From the NCBI GenBank assembly GCA_022774485.1, contig JALFLX010000017.1, positions 1 through 17,203 of the forward strand: a stretch of 17,203 bases of DNA, in the 5' to 3' direction. The notes beneath the pieces are model-generated. The model did no database searches. It was given only the letters and a program-made list of their open reading frames with translations, and was not told where the DNA came from. Source of the stretch: Bacilli bacterium (lineage in GTDB: Bacteria > Bacillota_I > Bacilli_A > RFN20 > CAG-288). Shown piece after piece: positions 8,034 through 16,767 of this stretch (position 1 is the stretch's first letter; each line of letters begins with the position of its first letter). The translations under genes were made by a program, and so were the position numbers.

Positions 8034-8219
8034 TCTTGATTATTTCAATCGTTTTATATTAAACAACCTACCAATATCCTGAAAAGGTTTTGGATTACTC
8101 AAACAGATTTTTCTTTGCTTTGTTTCCACGAAAATTCAAAGTCATTTCAGAGACTCTCACACGAAAAACGTATCATCTTTTTGTCCTCTCTCTTTTTACT
8201 ACTAATAATTTTCTTCTTA

Positions 8220-8228
8220 TGATATACT
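8220..8228 (+). promoter_or_regulatory. Extended -10 promoter for the ftsK operon
   Basis: TG-A-TATACT (TG at 8220-8221, TATACT at 8223-8228) lies about 26 nt upstream of the ftsK ATG. No clear -35 is seen at the usual distance, which extended -10 promoters tolerate. The leader would be only about 20 nt and contains AAAGG eight bases before the ATG. The rest of the 8034-8219 gap shows no gene. Confidence 0.5.
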
Positions 8229-8253
8229 CTTTTAGCAATAAAAGGCATTTCAT

Positions 8254-11232
8254 ATGAAAAAGAAACAAAAGAAAACTTCAGAATCGCTGTCCCTCTTCCT
8301 CGCCAACTGCTTCGGCATCATTTTTATCGCGCTCTCTATTATCGCTTTAACCGGTAAGACAGTCATCGGCTCTACTCTCACCTATTGCTTCGCCTATCTC
8401 TTCGGAGTCTTCTATCCGTTCTTCTTTGCCTTTTTCATTGTCTTAGGAATCCGACTTCTCATTAAGAAAAGTCCTTTCCCATTGAAAGGATACTCTTTGA
8501 TTTGGGTTGGAATTCTCCTCACTTTCTTCGCTCTCCTCTGTCTCAGTTCTTTCTCCTATCGCGGTATCGAAGAGCTCTCTTTCTATGATGTCGCCTCTGC
8601 CTACCAAATCCGCATGAAAGGTTTTGCCTCCTCTATTCTCTCTATCGATTCTTACGGAAATTTGGGGACTTTAGGTGGCGGATATCTTGGCCTTTTCTTC
8701 TTCGCTTTGCTTCAATCGGTCTGGGGTAAAATCGGAAACGGCATCTTCTTTGTCGTCGTTTTATTAGCTGGTATTTTTTTCCTCTCTTATTACGCAGTCA
8801 TTTTCATCGCAGCAGATGTGAAGAAAAGAAAAGAGAATAAAGTCGCTTATGACTCCCCCTTCCACAAGAAAAAAGGAAGAAAAGAACAACATCTTGACCG
8901 CAACGATGATTATGAAGAAGTTCCTAACACTGATTATTTGAAGCCTGATCCCAACCTTTGTGCTCCTTTAGAGAAAGACTGGAGAGGAAATAAAAACGCA
9001 CAAAATGTCAACGTTTCCTTCGCTCCGAAAGAAAGCAGCACTCCATTTCAAGAGGAAACTCCCATTGTTCAAGATTCAAGAATCGTAACTCAAAAGACAC
9101 AATCTGTTCCTCCTATCACACCCGCTCCCATTGTGTCACCGATTGTCCAGCCAAGAAGTGAAAGTCATGCAAACTTTGATGACATCGCTCCTATTTATCA
9201 AAAACAATCAGTTCAGCAACCTCCTGTTCAACAACAAGTAGAGCAACCTCCTGTCACTCAGCAGCCTCAAGTTCAACAGGTACAAGAACAGCCTCGTGTT
9301 GTTCCGCAAGCTCCTGTTCAACAAGAACCCCCTATTACTCAGGCTCCGCTTCTGCAAGAAACTAAACCGGTCGAACCAGTTATTCCACCACAAGTTCAAC
9401 CAGTTGAAATGCCAAAACATATTCAAGAGCTTCAAGAAGTAGAAGAGACACCTGCTACACCTCAACCTGTTCAAGAAGAGAAAAAAGAACCAGTTCATCC
9501 GCTTCCTCAGTATGAGAGAGTCAATCCTTTAGAAGCGGTCGCAAGAAATGTTCAGCCGAAAGAAAAGCAGGAACACACCGTGGAAATCAAAACATCTGAA
9601 CCTGCCCCTGAGGTGATAGAAGAAAAGAAACCCGCTGAGCTCACAGAAGAGGAAAAACAGCGTCAAACTGAAAAAGAATACTTCCGCAAAAAACGCGAGA
9701 AAGCTCTCGAGGAAGCAAGAGAAAAAGAAGCTCGCAAGCTTAGAAAAAAACAAGAACTTCTTCAATTTGTCTCCGATGTTCCTAAGATTTACGATTATGC
9801 TCTCCCGACAGACAGTCTGTTAAGCGATCACGATGACTCTAAGAAAATGCAGACGAATAACCTCGCCGCTGAAAAGAAAGTCGAGATCATCAACAATGTC
9901 TTACGAAATTATGACGTCAAAGCCAAAGCTGTCAGCTATACAGTCGGCGCCTCTGTCACCCGCTTCAATATCGAGACCGAACCCGGTGAGAGAAGTGATC
10001 GCATCTCCTCTTTGGTCGATGAGTTTAAACGCGCGTTAAACGGCGATAAGACCGTCCGTGTTGAAACCGTTGTCGAAGGAAGAAGCACCTCTGGCATCGA
10101 GGTTGGAAACGCTGCTCCGATGGCAGTGAGCTTCCGCGAAGTCTTTGAAAACATCGAAGTCAACACCAAAGACAACCTTCTCTTACCAATCGGTAAGGAT
10201 GTCTCTGGCAATGTCATCATCTATCCGCTCAACAAGATGCCTCATCTCCTTATCGCCGGAACGACCGGCTCTGGTAAATCCGTCTTAGTCCACTCGATGA
10301 TTCTCACCCTCATCATGAGAAACTACCCTTCTCAGATGAAATTGATTCTCATCGATCCCAAACAAGTTGAATTCGTTCGTTATCGCGACTGTTCTCATCT
10401 CTTCTGCCCTGTCATCTCTCAGCCAAACACTGCAGTTCAAGCACTTAAAAAGCTTGTCGATGAGATGGAGAGACGCTTCCATATGCTCTCTGAATACAAA
10501 CTTTCAAACTTCGAAGAATATCTCGCGTATCGTGTTGGAAAAGAAGCTTTCTTACCAGAGCTTCCTTACCTTGTCTGCGTCATCGATGAATTTGCAGACT
10601 TGATGATGGTCGGTGGAAAGGATGTCACGATCAACGTGCAGCGCTTAGGCCAAAAAGCAAGAGCTGCCGGTATCCATCTCATCATCGCCACCCAGCGTCC
10701 GAGCAAAGACAATGTCCCGATGACAATCAAAGCGAACATCCCATGCAGGATTGGTCTTTCCTGCTCCTCTCAGGTTGACAGCCGTGTTATCCTTGATGAA
10801 GTCGGCGCAGAAACCTTATTAGGAAAAGGCGACTTATTATTTAAGAATCCCACCAAGAAATCATTGATCCGCGCTCAGTCTCCGTTCTTAGCAAACGATG
10901 AGATTGACCGTGTCTTAGCCTATGTCAAAGACAAGGCAGGCACTCCAGTCTACGACAAAGCCTTCATCGAACTCGCCGAAATGGAAGAGGAAGATGAAGC
11001 TCAGATTGAAGAAGATCCGACCAAAGCTCTCTACGACAGAGTCAAAGACTTTGTCATCAACACTGGAATCACATCCAAAGAGAGCTTAATGAGAAACTTC
11101 CAACTCAGTTCTCAAAAAGCAGAGCAGTTCTTGACCACAATGGCAAGTCAACAGATTCTCATGCCTGGATATGAAGGCAAATACGAGCTTGGCCCCGCAG
11201 TTTATCCGTTTCGTAATGAGGTGAAATCATGA
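8254..11232 (+). CDS. ftsK: DNA translocase FtsK/SpoIIIE
   Basis: Membrane-anchored hexameric ATPase that pumps chromosomal DNA through the closing septum. Of 992 residues, about 15-190 hold four membrane segments (near 15-35, 43-71, 80-98, 142-185). Residues 190-500 are a linker, with a Pro/Gln/Val-rich part at about 315-410 and a charged helical part at 455-502. The motor follows: alpha region 505-625, Walker A GTTGSGKS (669-676), Walker B VCVIDEFAD (774-782), and IIATQRPS (809-816). A winged-helix gamma domain (about 920-985) would read polar DNA guide sequences. It is about 200 residues longer than Bacillus SpoIIIE, all in the linker. The ATG has AAAGG eight bases upstream. The stop overlaps the next ATG by 4 nt. 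Confidence 0.96.
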   Translation: MKKKQKKTSESLSLFLANCFGIIFIALSIIALTGKTVIGSTLTYCFAYLFGVFYPFFFAFFIVLGIRLLIKKSPFPLKGYSLIWVGILLTFFALLCLSSFSYRGIEELSFYDVASAYQIRMKGFASSILSIDSYGNLGTLGGGYLGLFFFALLQSVWGKIGNGIFFVVVLLAGIFFLSYYAVIFIAADVKKRKENKVAYDSPFHKKKGRKEQHLDRNDDYEEVPNTDYLKPDPNLCAPLEKDWRGNKNAQNVNVSFAPKESSTPFQEETPIVQDSRIVTQKTQSVPPITPAPIVSPIVQPRSESHANFDDIAPIYQKQSVQQPPVQQQVEQPPVTQQPQVQQVQEQPRVVPQAPVQQEPPITQAPLLQETKPVEPVIPPQVQPVEMPKHIQELQEVEETPATPQPVQEEKKEPVHPLPQYERVNPLEAVARNVQPKEKQEHTVEIKTSEPAPEVIEEKKPAELTEEEKQRQTEKEYFRKKREKALEEAREKEARKLRKKQELLQFVSDVPKIYDYALPTDSLLSDHDDSKKMQTNNLAAEKKVEIINNVLRNYDVKAKAVSYTVGASVTRFNIETEPGERSDRISSLVDEFKRALNGDKTVRVETVVEGRSTSGIEVGNAAPMAVSFREVFENIEVNTKDNLLLPIGKDVSGNVIIYPLNKMPHLLIAGTTGSGKSVLVHSMILTLIMRNYPSQMKLILIDPKQVEFVRYRDCSHLFCPVISQPNTAVQALKKLVDEMERRFHMLSEYKLSNFEEYLAYRVGKEAFLPELPYLVCVIDEFADLMMVGGKDVTINVQRLGQKARAAGIHLIIATQRPSKDNVPMTIKANIPCRIGLSCSSQVDSRVILDEVGAETLLGKGDLLFKNPTKKSLIRAQSPFLANDEIDRVLAYVKDKAGTPVYDKAFIELAEMEEEDEAQIEEDPTKALYDRVKDFVINTGITSKESLMRNFQLSSQKAEQFLTTMASQQILMPGYEGKYELGPAVYPFRNEVKS

Positions 11233-12356
11233 ACTTTTCTACAGCACTTGAAAATCGTAACTTCTCATCGAGAACTATCGTCAAACGCACGATGCTCCCC
11301 GCTGAGATCTCCGTGGAATCTTGTCTGCTCTTAGCCGAGCTTTTGACAAGATCTCTCCCCCGTCAGAAGAAGAGAATCAGCGCCTATGCCGGTGGAAGGA
11401 TCGCATATTCTGTCTCTTTTGACAATGCTCCTATCTTTCTCTCCACACTCGTTCAAACCCAGACAGACAGTTTAAAATACGCCTTTGTCAACCCTTACCA
11501 AAAAGGTCTTGAGATGCTCTTATCCTACCCGGAAAGTGTCCTCAACACCGAGGAAAAAACATTCGCTTTCGCGAAAGAAAAAGTCCTTTTCAAAGCCGAA
11601 CAGCTTGCGACATTCTCCTTAGAAGATGAATTTTTGAAGAGATTTTCTTCCCGTGAAGCGTTCCCTCAAATCAATGAGGAAAAGCTCAAAGCCATGAAGC
11701 TTGAAGAGGTTCAAAAAGCCTTGGATGCCTTAAGAAAAAGTGTCATTTCTGATGTCATCTTTTTAGGGCCACAACAGAAAGAGAATCCGCTTGTTTCTTT
11801 TGCAAAGACAACATCACTTCCCAAAGTGAAAGTCGAGATTCCAGAAGAGGATATCCTCTCGAAAAACCTTTCTAAAGAAGGAGTAGCCCTTGTGTTTTCT
11901 TTCCAGGAAGAGGTGAAAAACGAAAGTGATTTCTTCCTTTCCTTGCAAGCCTTAGCCACAATCCGAGCAAATCTCATCGAAAGACTTCATAAGGTCTTCG
12001 GATCCCCAGTTCGTTCTAACGCTTATCTTCTCTCTCCAAAAAATGGTGTTATTATCCTTTCTGTCGATGTCTTAAAAGGAGCACTGCTTGCATCAAAGCT
12101 TCCCCTTGAAGAAGGTTTCATTTTAAACAGCCTCGATGAGAAGTCTTATCGGGAAGGCCTTCTAGATATACACGATCAGAATCTCTCCCGCCTGAGCGAT
12201 CAAAGAGAGACCGTGAGACAGATGCTTCAGTTCAGAGACTTTGAAATCGAACCGGGTGAATTCTTCTTCACCGGAAAAGACTTCAGCAAAGAAGAGCTAA
12301 AAGAAGCTTTAAAGAAAATAGACTTTGTCAAAGCGCTCAACGCGAAACTCATCTAG
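11229..12356 (+). CDS. M16-like protein, YmfF type (EF-P aminopentanol-modification associated)
   Basis: A 375-residue protein recognised mostly by position: directly after the spoIIIE-like gene and before a YmfH-like protein, as in Bacillus subtilis (ymfF, ymfH). These M16 peptidase-fold proteins are linked there to the pathway that puts 5-aminopentanol on elongation factor P. YmfF is the non-catalytic partner, and no HxxEH zinc motif is present here either. The N-terminal segment (FSSRTIVKRTMLPAEISVES) and the M16-like second half (GVALVFSFQEEV at about 220, then FGSPVRSNAYLLSPKNGVIILSV) fit the fold. It is shorter than the roughly 425 residues I recall for the family. It starts in a 4-nt ATGA overlap with ftsK, with GAGGTG as ribosome site. 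Confidence 0.65.
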   Translation: MNFSTALENRNFSSRTIVKRTMLPAEISVESCLLLAELLTRSLPRQKKRISAYAGGRIAYSVSFDNAPIFLSTLVQTQTDSLKYAFVNPYQKGLEMLLSYPESVLNTEEKTFAFAKEKVLFKAEQLATFSLEDEFLKRFSSREAFPQINEEKLKAMKLEEVQKALDALRKSVISDVIFLGPQQKENPLVSFAKTTSLPKVKVEIPEEDILSKNLSKEGVALVFSFQEEVKNESDFFLSLQALATIRANLIERLHKVFGSPVRSNAYLLSPKNGVIILSVDVLKGALLASKLPLEEGFILNSLDEKSYREGLLDIHDQNLSRLSDQRETVRQMLQFRDFEIEPGEFFFTGKDFSKEELKEALKKIDFVKALNAKLI

Positions 12357-12367
12357 GAGGAAGAACT

Positions 12368-13615
12368 ATGGTCAAATGCGATTACGGACACTTAAAGTGC
12401 CCTTTCTATCACGACAGATTAGAAAACGGGATTGATGTCTATTCAATCCCTAGAAACAGCGATATCAAAAGCGCTGTTGTCTACCTTTCCAAAGGCGGTG
12501 TCAATCAAGCAAGCCAAGTCCAAGGAACCAAAATTCCTCACGGCGCGATGTATGTTCTCGCCGCTTCTCTTCTCGATGAAGAGCTCACCTCTTTCTTCGC
12601 CTTCCACAATGTGAAAATCAGCCTCGACATCGATTATTCTTACACGATGTTCAAGCTCACAACTTTAGGAGATGACCTCTTCTTATGCCTGAAGAAACTC
12701 ATGGAGAAAATCGCTTCTCCGAGTTTGACAGAAGAAAAATTAGAGAAACAGAAGCAGGAGATTCTCTTAACCATCCAAGAGCACGACACACCTTTAGAAA
12801 GAAGCAAAGATGCCCTGTTAGATGCTCTTTATTTAGCCTCTCCGATTCAGGAGAGCATCTATCCTACCAAAGAAGAACTCAACCTGATTCACGCTTCCAC
12901 TCTCAGAAAGATTCAAGAGTGCTATTACACCTCTCGATACATCACTCTCTTCTTCTCTCTTCCCGATGACCCGAGAAATGTCTTGGTGGAAGCAAACCGC
13001 CTCAAGTTTGCAAAAGAGATTCCCCTCAAAGAAGAACCTCGCAAAGGTGAGGAGAAATACGATGTTGTCAACGAGGAATATGTCGAGATCGAAAGTGGCA
13101 TCAACCGCTCTCTTTTAACCTATGGTTTCAAATTTCCCTCTCGCAAGACAATCTATGAAGCCTATGGCGAGAGCGCCTTCTTCCTCTATGAACTCTTTGC
13201 AGACACTGCGTTTTTAAAGAATCCTATCTTCTTAGATGCCATCGCGGATCAAAAAGCGGATTTAGTCAAAGCTGAATTTAAACAGGGCGGAGAAGATGCT
13301 TATTTCTATCTCACCTTCTTCACGGAAGAACCAGAAGCCCTTATCGAATTCATGGGTAAGTTCTTAGCGAGAATCAATAACCACGTGGATAAGAAGAGAT
13401 TCAACCAGCTCAAGGAAGAATATTTAGCCTCTGTCTTTGAGAAGTTAGGCTCCCCAGTTTCCGCCTTAGAAGCCTTTGCGACCTCCTTCCCAAACCATAT
13501 CGCATACACCTCCTTAGCCGCCCACGCAAGCCGTGTATCATTCTCTGCCATCAAGCACTTCTTAGGAGATTTTAGAGAATTCAGACGCGCCTGCTGCTTC
13601 GCCAAAAAGAGATAA
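12368..13615 (+). CDS. M16-like protein, YmfH type, with degenerate zinc-protease motif
   Basis: The opening (LKCPFYHDRLENGIDVYSIPR, residues 9-29) matches the start typical of YmfH-type M16 family proteins. In the family, the next conserved block reads PDG(I/V)AHFLEH, which carries the HxxEH zinc site. Here the aligned stretch is PHGAMYVLAASLLDEE (57-72), so both histidines and the catalytic glutamate are absent. The downstream glutamate ligand region (about 125-140) also does not align with a Glu. It is therefore predicted to be proteolytically inactive, leaving a structural or binding role. The 415-residue length is close to normal. TAGGAGG overlaps the previous stop and sits 7 nt before the ATG. 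The family is inferred from the N-terminal pattern and synteny. Confidence 0.68.
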   Translation: MVKCDYGHLKCPFYHDRLENGIDVYSIPRNSDIKSAVVYLSKGGVNQASQVQGTKIPHGAMYVLAASLLDEELTSFFAFHNVKISLDIDYSYTMFKLTTLGDDLFLCLKKLMEKIASPSLTEEKLEKQKQEILLTIQEHDTPLERSKDALLDALYLASPIQESIYPTKEELNLIHASTLRKIQECYYTSRYITLFFSLPDDPRNVLVEANRLKFAKEIPLKEEPRKGEEKYDVVNEEYVEIESGINRSLLTYGFKFPSRKTIYEAYGESAFFLYELFADTAFLKNPIFLDAIADQKADLVKAEFKQGGEDAYFYLTFFTEEPEALIEFMGKFLARINNHVDKKRFNQLKEEYLASVFEKLGSPVSALEAFATSFPNHIAYTSLAAHASRVSFSAIKHFLGDFREFRRACCFAKKR

Positions 13616-13621
13616 TTTACC

Positions 13622-15787
13622 ATGGAGAGAACCTTTCACAGCAAAGCGAAAAGTGATCGCATCATCGAAGTCTTCGTAAGCAAAGAATTTTGCTTTGACA
13701 CTTTGAAGTCTTTCGATCTCTATATCGATGGGAAGAGAAAGCAGACATTAACTCCGATTTCTATCTCCGAGTCCCACTCCTCTCGCATCTACACCCTCAC
13801 CACCAAAGAAGGGAAATTTATCCCTGGCAAAAGATATGAGCTTCGCACCATGCACAACTACTTCATCCCAATCGATATCTCCTATCTCGCCTCCACCCCA
13901 GAATTTGAAGCGCAGTATAGATACGATGGACAACTCGGTGCAATCTACACTCCAAAGAAAACCACCTTCCGTGTCTTCTCTCCTTTCGCGACGAGAATCA
14001 TCCTTGTCTTAAAGAGAAAAGGAGCCCGTCAAGAAGAGTGCCATCTCATGAAGAGAGACCCAGAAAAAGGCATCTTCAGCGTCACCATCGAAGGCGATTT
14101 AGATGAGTCGATGTATGTCTATGAAGCAGAGATTTTTTCCACCATTTATAAAGTGGTCGACCCTTACGCGTTCTCAGTGGATTCCAACACCAGAAACGGC
14201 TTTGTCATCAACCCTCAGCGCGTGAAAGCAATCGACACCAACAACAGACTCTTACCGAAAATCAATGACATCACCGAGAGCATCATCTACGAATGCTCCA
14301 TCCGCGATATGACCTCTCTTACCAAAGAGGAAGGAAGAGGAACCTACGATCTCTTCTACAAAGAAGGACTCACCAGCTCCAATGGAGAGCCCATCGGCAT
14401 CGATTACATTCAATCCCTCGGTGTCAACTACATCCAGTTGATGCCTGTGCTCGACTTCCAGACAGTCGATGACGATAACCCCAAAGCCGGATACAACTGG
14501 GGCTATGACCCGATGTCTTATTTTGCCTTAGAAGGAAGCTATGCCAAAAATCCAAACGATCCTTATGACCGTGTCCTTTCTTTTAGAAAACTTGTCAGCA
14601 AATACCATCAAAGAGGCATCCGCATCACCCTCGATGTAGTCTATAACCACCTTTATTCCACTAAGTTCAACTCCTTGTCAATCTTAGTCCCTCAGTACTA
14701 CTTCCGTCACAATCCAGACGGTACTCTCTCAAATGGCTCTGGCTGTGGAAACGACATCGAATCAAGGAACTTCATGGCGAGAAAACTCATCATTGACTCG
14801 ATGGTCCACCTGGTTGACTTCTACGATATCGACGGCTTCCGCTTTGACCTAATGGGCATCTTAGATGTCGAGACTATCAATCTTGCCAAAGAGAAAACAC
14901 TGCGAAAAAAGAAAGACCTTATCTTCTATGGAGAAGGTTGGGATTTATGGACAAACTTGCCGTTTGACCAAAAAGCGAGTCTTTATAATTCAGGTAAGTT
15001 GGAAGGAGTCGGGTTCTTCAATGACCGCTATAGAGATGTTGCAAAAGGAAAGAGCAGCGAATCGGAAATCTATGTCAGAGGCTATCTCTTAGGAGACACC
15101 AACTACATCGATGGATTCAAACATGTCATGTTAGGTTCTGCTACGACTTTAGCCTTCGCTCCGATGCTCTCTAGCTACAAGCAGTCAGTCAACTATGTGG
15201 AGTGTCACGACAACTTCACCCTCTTTGACAAGCTCTCTCTCGCCTGCAGTGATGAGACTGAAATCGAGCGTTTGAAGAGAATCAAACTTCTTCACATCGC
15301 CACTCTCTTCGCCTGCGGTATTCCCTTCTTCTATGAAGGTCAAGAAATCGGTCACTCCAAAAAGCTTTGCCCTAACTCCTACAACGCTGGTGATGACATC
15401 AACGGCTTTGACTACAAACTTTTATCTGAGAGAAAAGACCTGCTCCGCTTTTTCACAGATGCGGTGATGCTTAAAAAACAGTTCATCGCTTTGGCTAAGG
15501 ATTATTATTCCAATCTCCCGAGTCACATCACCTTTGAAAACCTCCCTCAAGGAGCTTTGAAAATCAATTATGACTTGCCTGAACATAAGCTTTATGTCAT
15601 CTTCAACCCCACTAAGAGTTCTGTCTTATATGACTTCAACGACTACACAACCTTGGTGTTTAACGACACCGGTTTGATTCAAGACTCGAACTTCTACATC
15701 CGGTTAGGAATCATCAACGCTTTATCGGTCAATGTTTTCTTACAGAAGAAGAACACCGGTCGTGTGCTCAAGGAGGAAAACGCATGA
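13622..15787 (+). CDS. pulA: Type I pullulanase (GH13 alpha-1,6 debranching enzyme), intracellular
   Basis: Hydrolyses alpha-1,6 branch points of pullulan, glycogen or limit dextrins. The 721-residue length matches Bacillus AmyX (about 718). A CBM48-like beta domain covers about 105-190 (TTFRVFSPFATRI). The GH13 barrel follows: type I pullulanase motif YNWGYDP (291-297), region I DVVYNH (338-343), region II GFRFDLMG with nucleophile D409, region III YGEGWDL with acid/base E438, and region IV VECHDN with H529-D530. A C-terminal beta domain ends the protein. No signal peptide is seen, so it acts in the cytoplasm, probably on glycogen or imported dextrins. It begins 6 nt after ymfH with a weak ribosome site (AAAGAG, 10 nt) and overlaps plsC by 4 nt. 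Its place in an ftsK operon is unusual. Confidence 0.94.
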   Translation: MERTFHSKAKSDRIIEVFVSKEFCFDTLKSFDLYIDGKRKQTLTPISISESHSSRIYTLTTKEGKFIPGKRYELRTMHNYFIPIDISYLASTPEFEAQYRYDGQLGAIYTPKKTTFRVFSPFATRIILVLKRKGARQEECHLMKRDPEKGIFSVTIEGDLDESMYVYEAEIFSTIYKVVDPYAFSVDSNTRNGFVINPQRVKAIDTNNRLLPKINDITESIIYECSIRDMTSLTKEEGRGTYDLFYKEGLTSSNGEPIGIDYIQSLGVNYIQLMPVLDFQTVDDDNPKAGYNWGYDPMSYFALEGSYAKNPNDPYDRVLSFRKLVSKYHQRGIRITLDVVYNHLYSTKFNSLSILVPQYYFRHNPDGTLSNGSGCGNDIESRNFMARKLIIDSMVHLVDFYDIDGFRFDLMGILDVETINLAKEKTLRKKKDLIFYGEGWDLWTNLPFDQKASLYNSGKLEGVGFFNDRYRDVAKGKSSESEIYVRGYLLGDTNYIDGFKHVMLGSATTLAFAPMLSSYKQSVNYVECHDNFTLFDKLSLACSDETEIERLKRIKLLHIATLFACGIPFFYEGQEIGHSKKLCPNSYNAGDDINGFDYKLLSERKDLLRFFTDAVMLKKQFIALAKDYYSNLPSHITFENLPQGALKINYDLPEHKLYVIFNPTKSSVLYDFNDYTTLVFNDTGLIQDSNFYIRLGIINALSVNVFLQKKNTGRVLKEENA

Positions 15788-16599
15788 GAAAATGGATTCG
15801 TCTCATCTGCTCTTGCGGCGGAACAGTAATCGCTGTCAACCACAGGGCTAAAAAAATGCTCAAACACAAAGAGGATTATCCTCTCATCGATAGGATCAAC
15901 TATCTCAAGAAGAACTGTCAAAAAGTTTGCGACGGCGGCTTCCGCGTTCGCTTTGTTGTCTCAGGAGAAGAGAATATCCCCCAAGGTCAAAAGCTCTACA
16001 TCGGAAACCACACTTCCTTAATCGATCCTGTCCTCTTCTTAGCAGTCAGCAAAGATCCTGTCACCTTTGTCGCCAAGAAAGAGATTGAAAAATACCCCTT
16101 TATCGGAAAAATCGTCACCTCAATTGATCCTGCTTACTTAGACAGAGGAAATCTCAGAAAAGAAATCAAAACCTACAAAATGATCGACCAACAGCTCGAT
16201 GATAACCCCGAGCTCTCTTATCTCATCTATCCGGAAGGGACTAGAACCAAAGCTCCTGACTTCCCCCTGTTAGATTTTCATCCTGGCGCCTTTAAAATCG
16301 CCACCAAGAGAGGAATGCCTATTGTCCCAGTCGCCATGTTTTTGACAAACCGCATTCTCCATCAAAAATTCCACTTCAAAGTGTATCCGATTCAAGTGAA
16401 GTACCTGACTCCAATCTACGAGGAAGAGTACTCCAAGATGACTGCCTCAGAACTCTCTGAAAAGTGCCGTTTCCTCTTAAAAGAAGCGACAGATGAGCTC
16501 AGAGCAAAAGAGTCCTCTCTCATCCAGAGTTTCAACAACTACTCGGATAAGAAGATGGCTAAGGTCATGAACATCTATTCAAAAGAAGCGAAAAAGTAA
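15784..16599 (+). CDS. plsC: 1-acyl-sn-glycerol-3-phosphate acyltransferase (PlsC family)
   Basis: Membrane-associated acyltransferase that converts lysophosphatidic acid to phosphatidic acid in phospholipid synthesis. The 271-residue protein has the catalytic NHTSLIDP block (H76 and D81, HX4D), the FIGKIVTSIDPAYLDRG segment (106-122) where families carry the second block, the substrate-binding YPEGTRTK (149-156) and the fourth block GMPIVPVA (177-184). The N-terminal 20 residues are moderately hydrophobic and could be an interfacial anchor; there is no clear multi-pass region. The start is in a 4-nt ATGA overlap with pulA, with AAGGAGG seven bases upstream, the strongest ribosome site of the operon. 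It is the last gene before a strong terminator. The exact acyl acceptor cannot be told from sequence. Confidence 0.92.
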   Translation: MRKWIRLICSCGGTVIAVNHRAKKMLKHKEDYPLIDRINYLKKNCQKVCDGGFRVRFVVSGEENIPQGQKLYIGNHTSLIDPVLFLAVSKDPVTFVAKKEIEKYPFIGKIVTSIDPAYLDRGNLRKEIKTYKMIDQQLDDNPELSYLIYPEGTRTKAPDFPLLDFHPGAFKIATKRGMPIVPVAMFLTNRILHQKFHFKVYPIQVKYLTPIYEEEYSKMTASELSEKCRFLLKEATDELRAKESSLIQSFNNYSDKKMAKVMNIYSKEAKK

Positions 16600-16603
16600 G
16601 TTG

Positions 16604-16631
16604 ACGGCGTGTGAGATCACGCCGTTTTTTT
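16604..16631 (+). terminator. Strong intrinsic terminator after plsC
   Basis: ACGGCGTG (16604-16611) pairs perfectly with CACGCCGT (16618-16625) around a six-base loop, and seven T follow (16625-16631). The 8-bp GC-rich stem starts 4 nt after the plsC stop. It ends the ftsK operon and separates it from the jetA-like gene. Confidence 0.95.
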
Positions 16632-16694
16632 ACCTTCTTTTTGAAATGTATTTTTTTCATATCACAAACGGGAACTTCTCGTGATTTTTCTCGA

Positions 16695-16714
16695 TGTTTT
16701 ATTGTAATAAAACA
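16695..16714. promoter_or_regulatory. Palindromic operator-like site on the jetA -35
   Basis: TGTTTTATT (16695-16703) and AATAAAACA (16706-16714) are exact reverse complements around a GT centre, giving a 20-bp dyad. It covers the -35 hexamer (16702-16707) of the predicted promoter, so a dimeric regulator bound here would block RNA polymerase. There is no U-run in the right place for a terminator. The binding protein is unknown. Confidence 0.6.
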
Positions 16715-16731
16715 CTGATATCGTTTATAAT
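16702..16731 (+). promoter_or_regulatory. Sigma-A-type promoter for the jetA-like gene
   Basis: TTGTAA (16702-16707), an 18-nt spacer and a perfect TATAAT (16726-16731) lie upstream of the TTG start. Transcription would begin near 16738, leaving a leader of about 30 nt that contains the AAGGTGG ribosome site (16754-16760). Confidence 0.65.
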
Positions 16732-16767
16732 TTTAGTGTTGAAAATGAAGGAAAAGGTGGTAGCACT

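Noticed and set aside
8071..8093. Possible terminator hairpin after galK (CCAA...TTGG around CC/GG)
   Set aside because: The stem is short and interrupted, and no U-run follows directly. I see no convincing terminator for galK.
9208..9498. Long minus-strand open frame opposite ftsK, Leu/Asn/Arg-rich
   Set aside because: It is the shadow of the Pro/Gln-rich linker codons and has no ribosome site or family resemblance.
16669..16686. ATCAC...GTGAT inverted arms upstream of the jetA promoter
   Set aside because: Only 5-bp arms with a long non-matching interior; this is expected by chance in AT-rich DNA.
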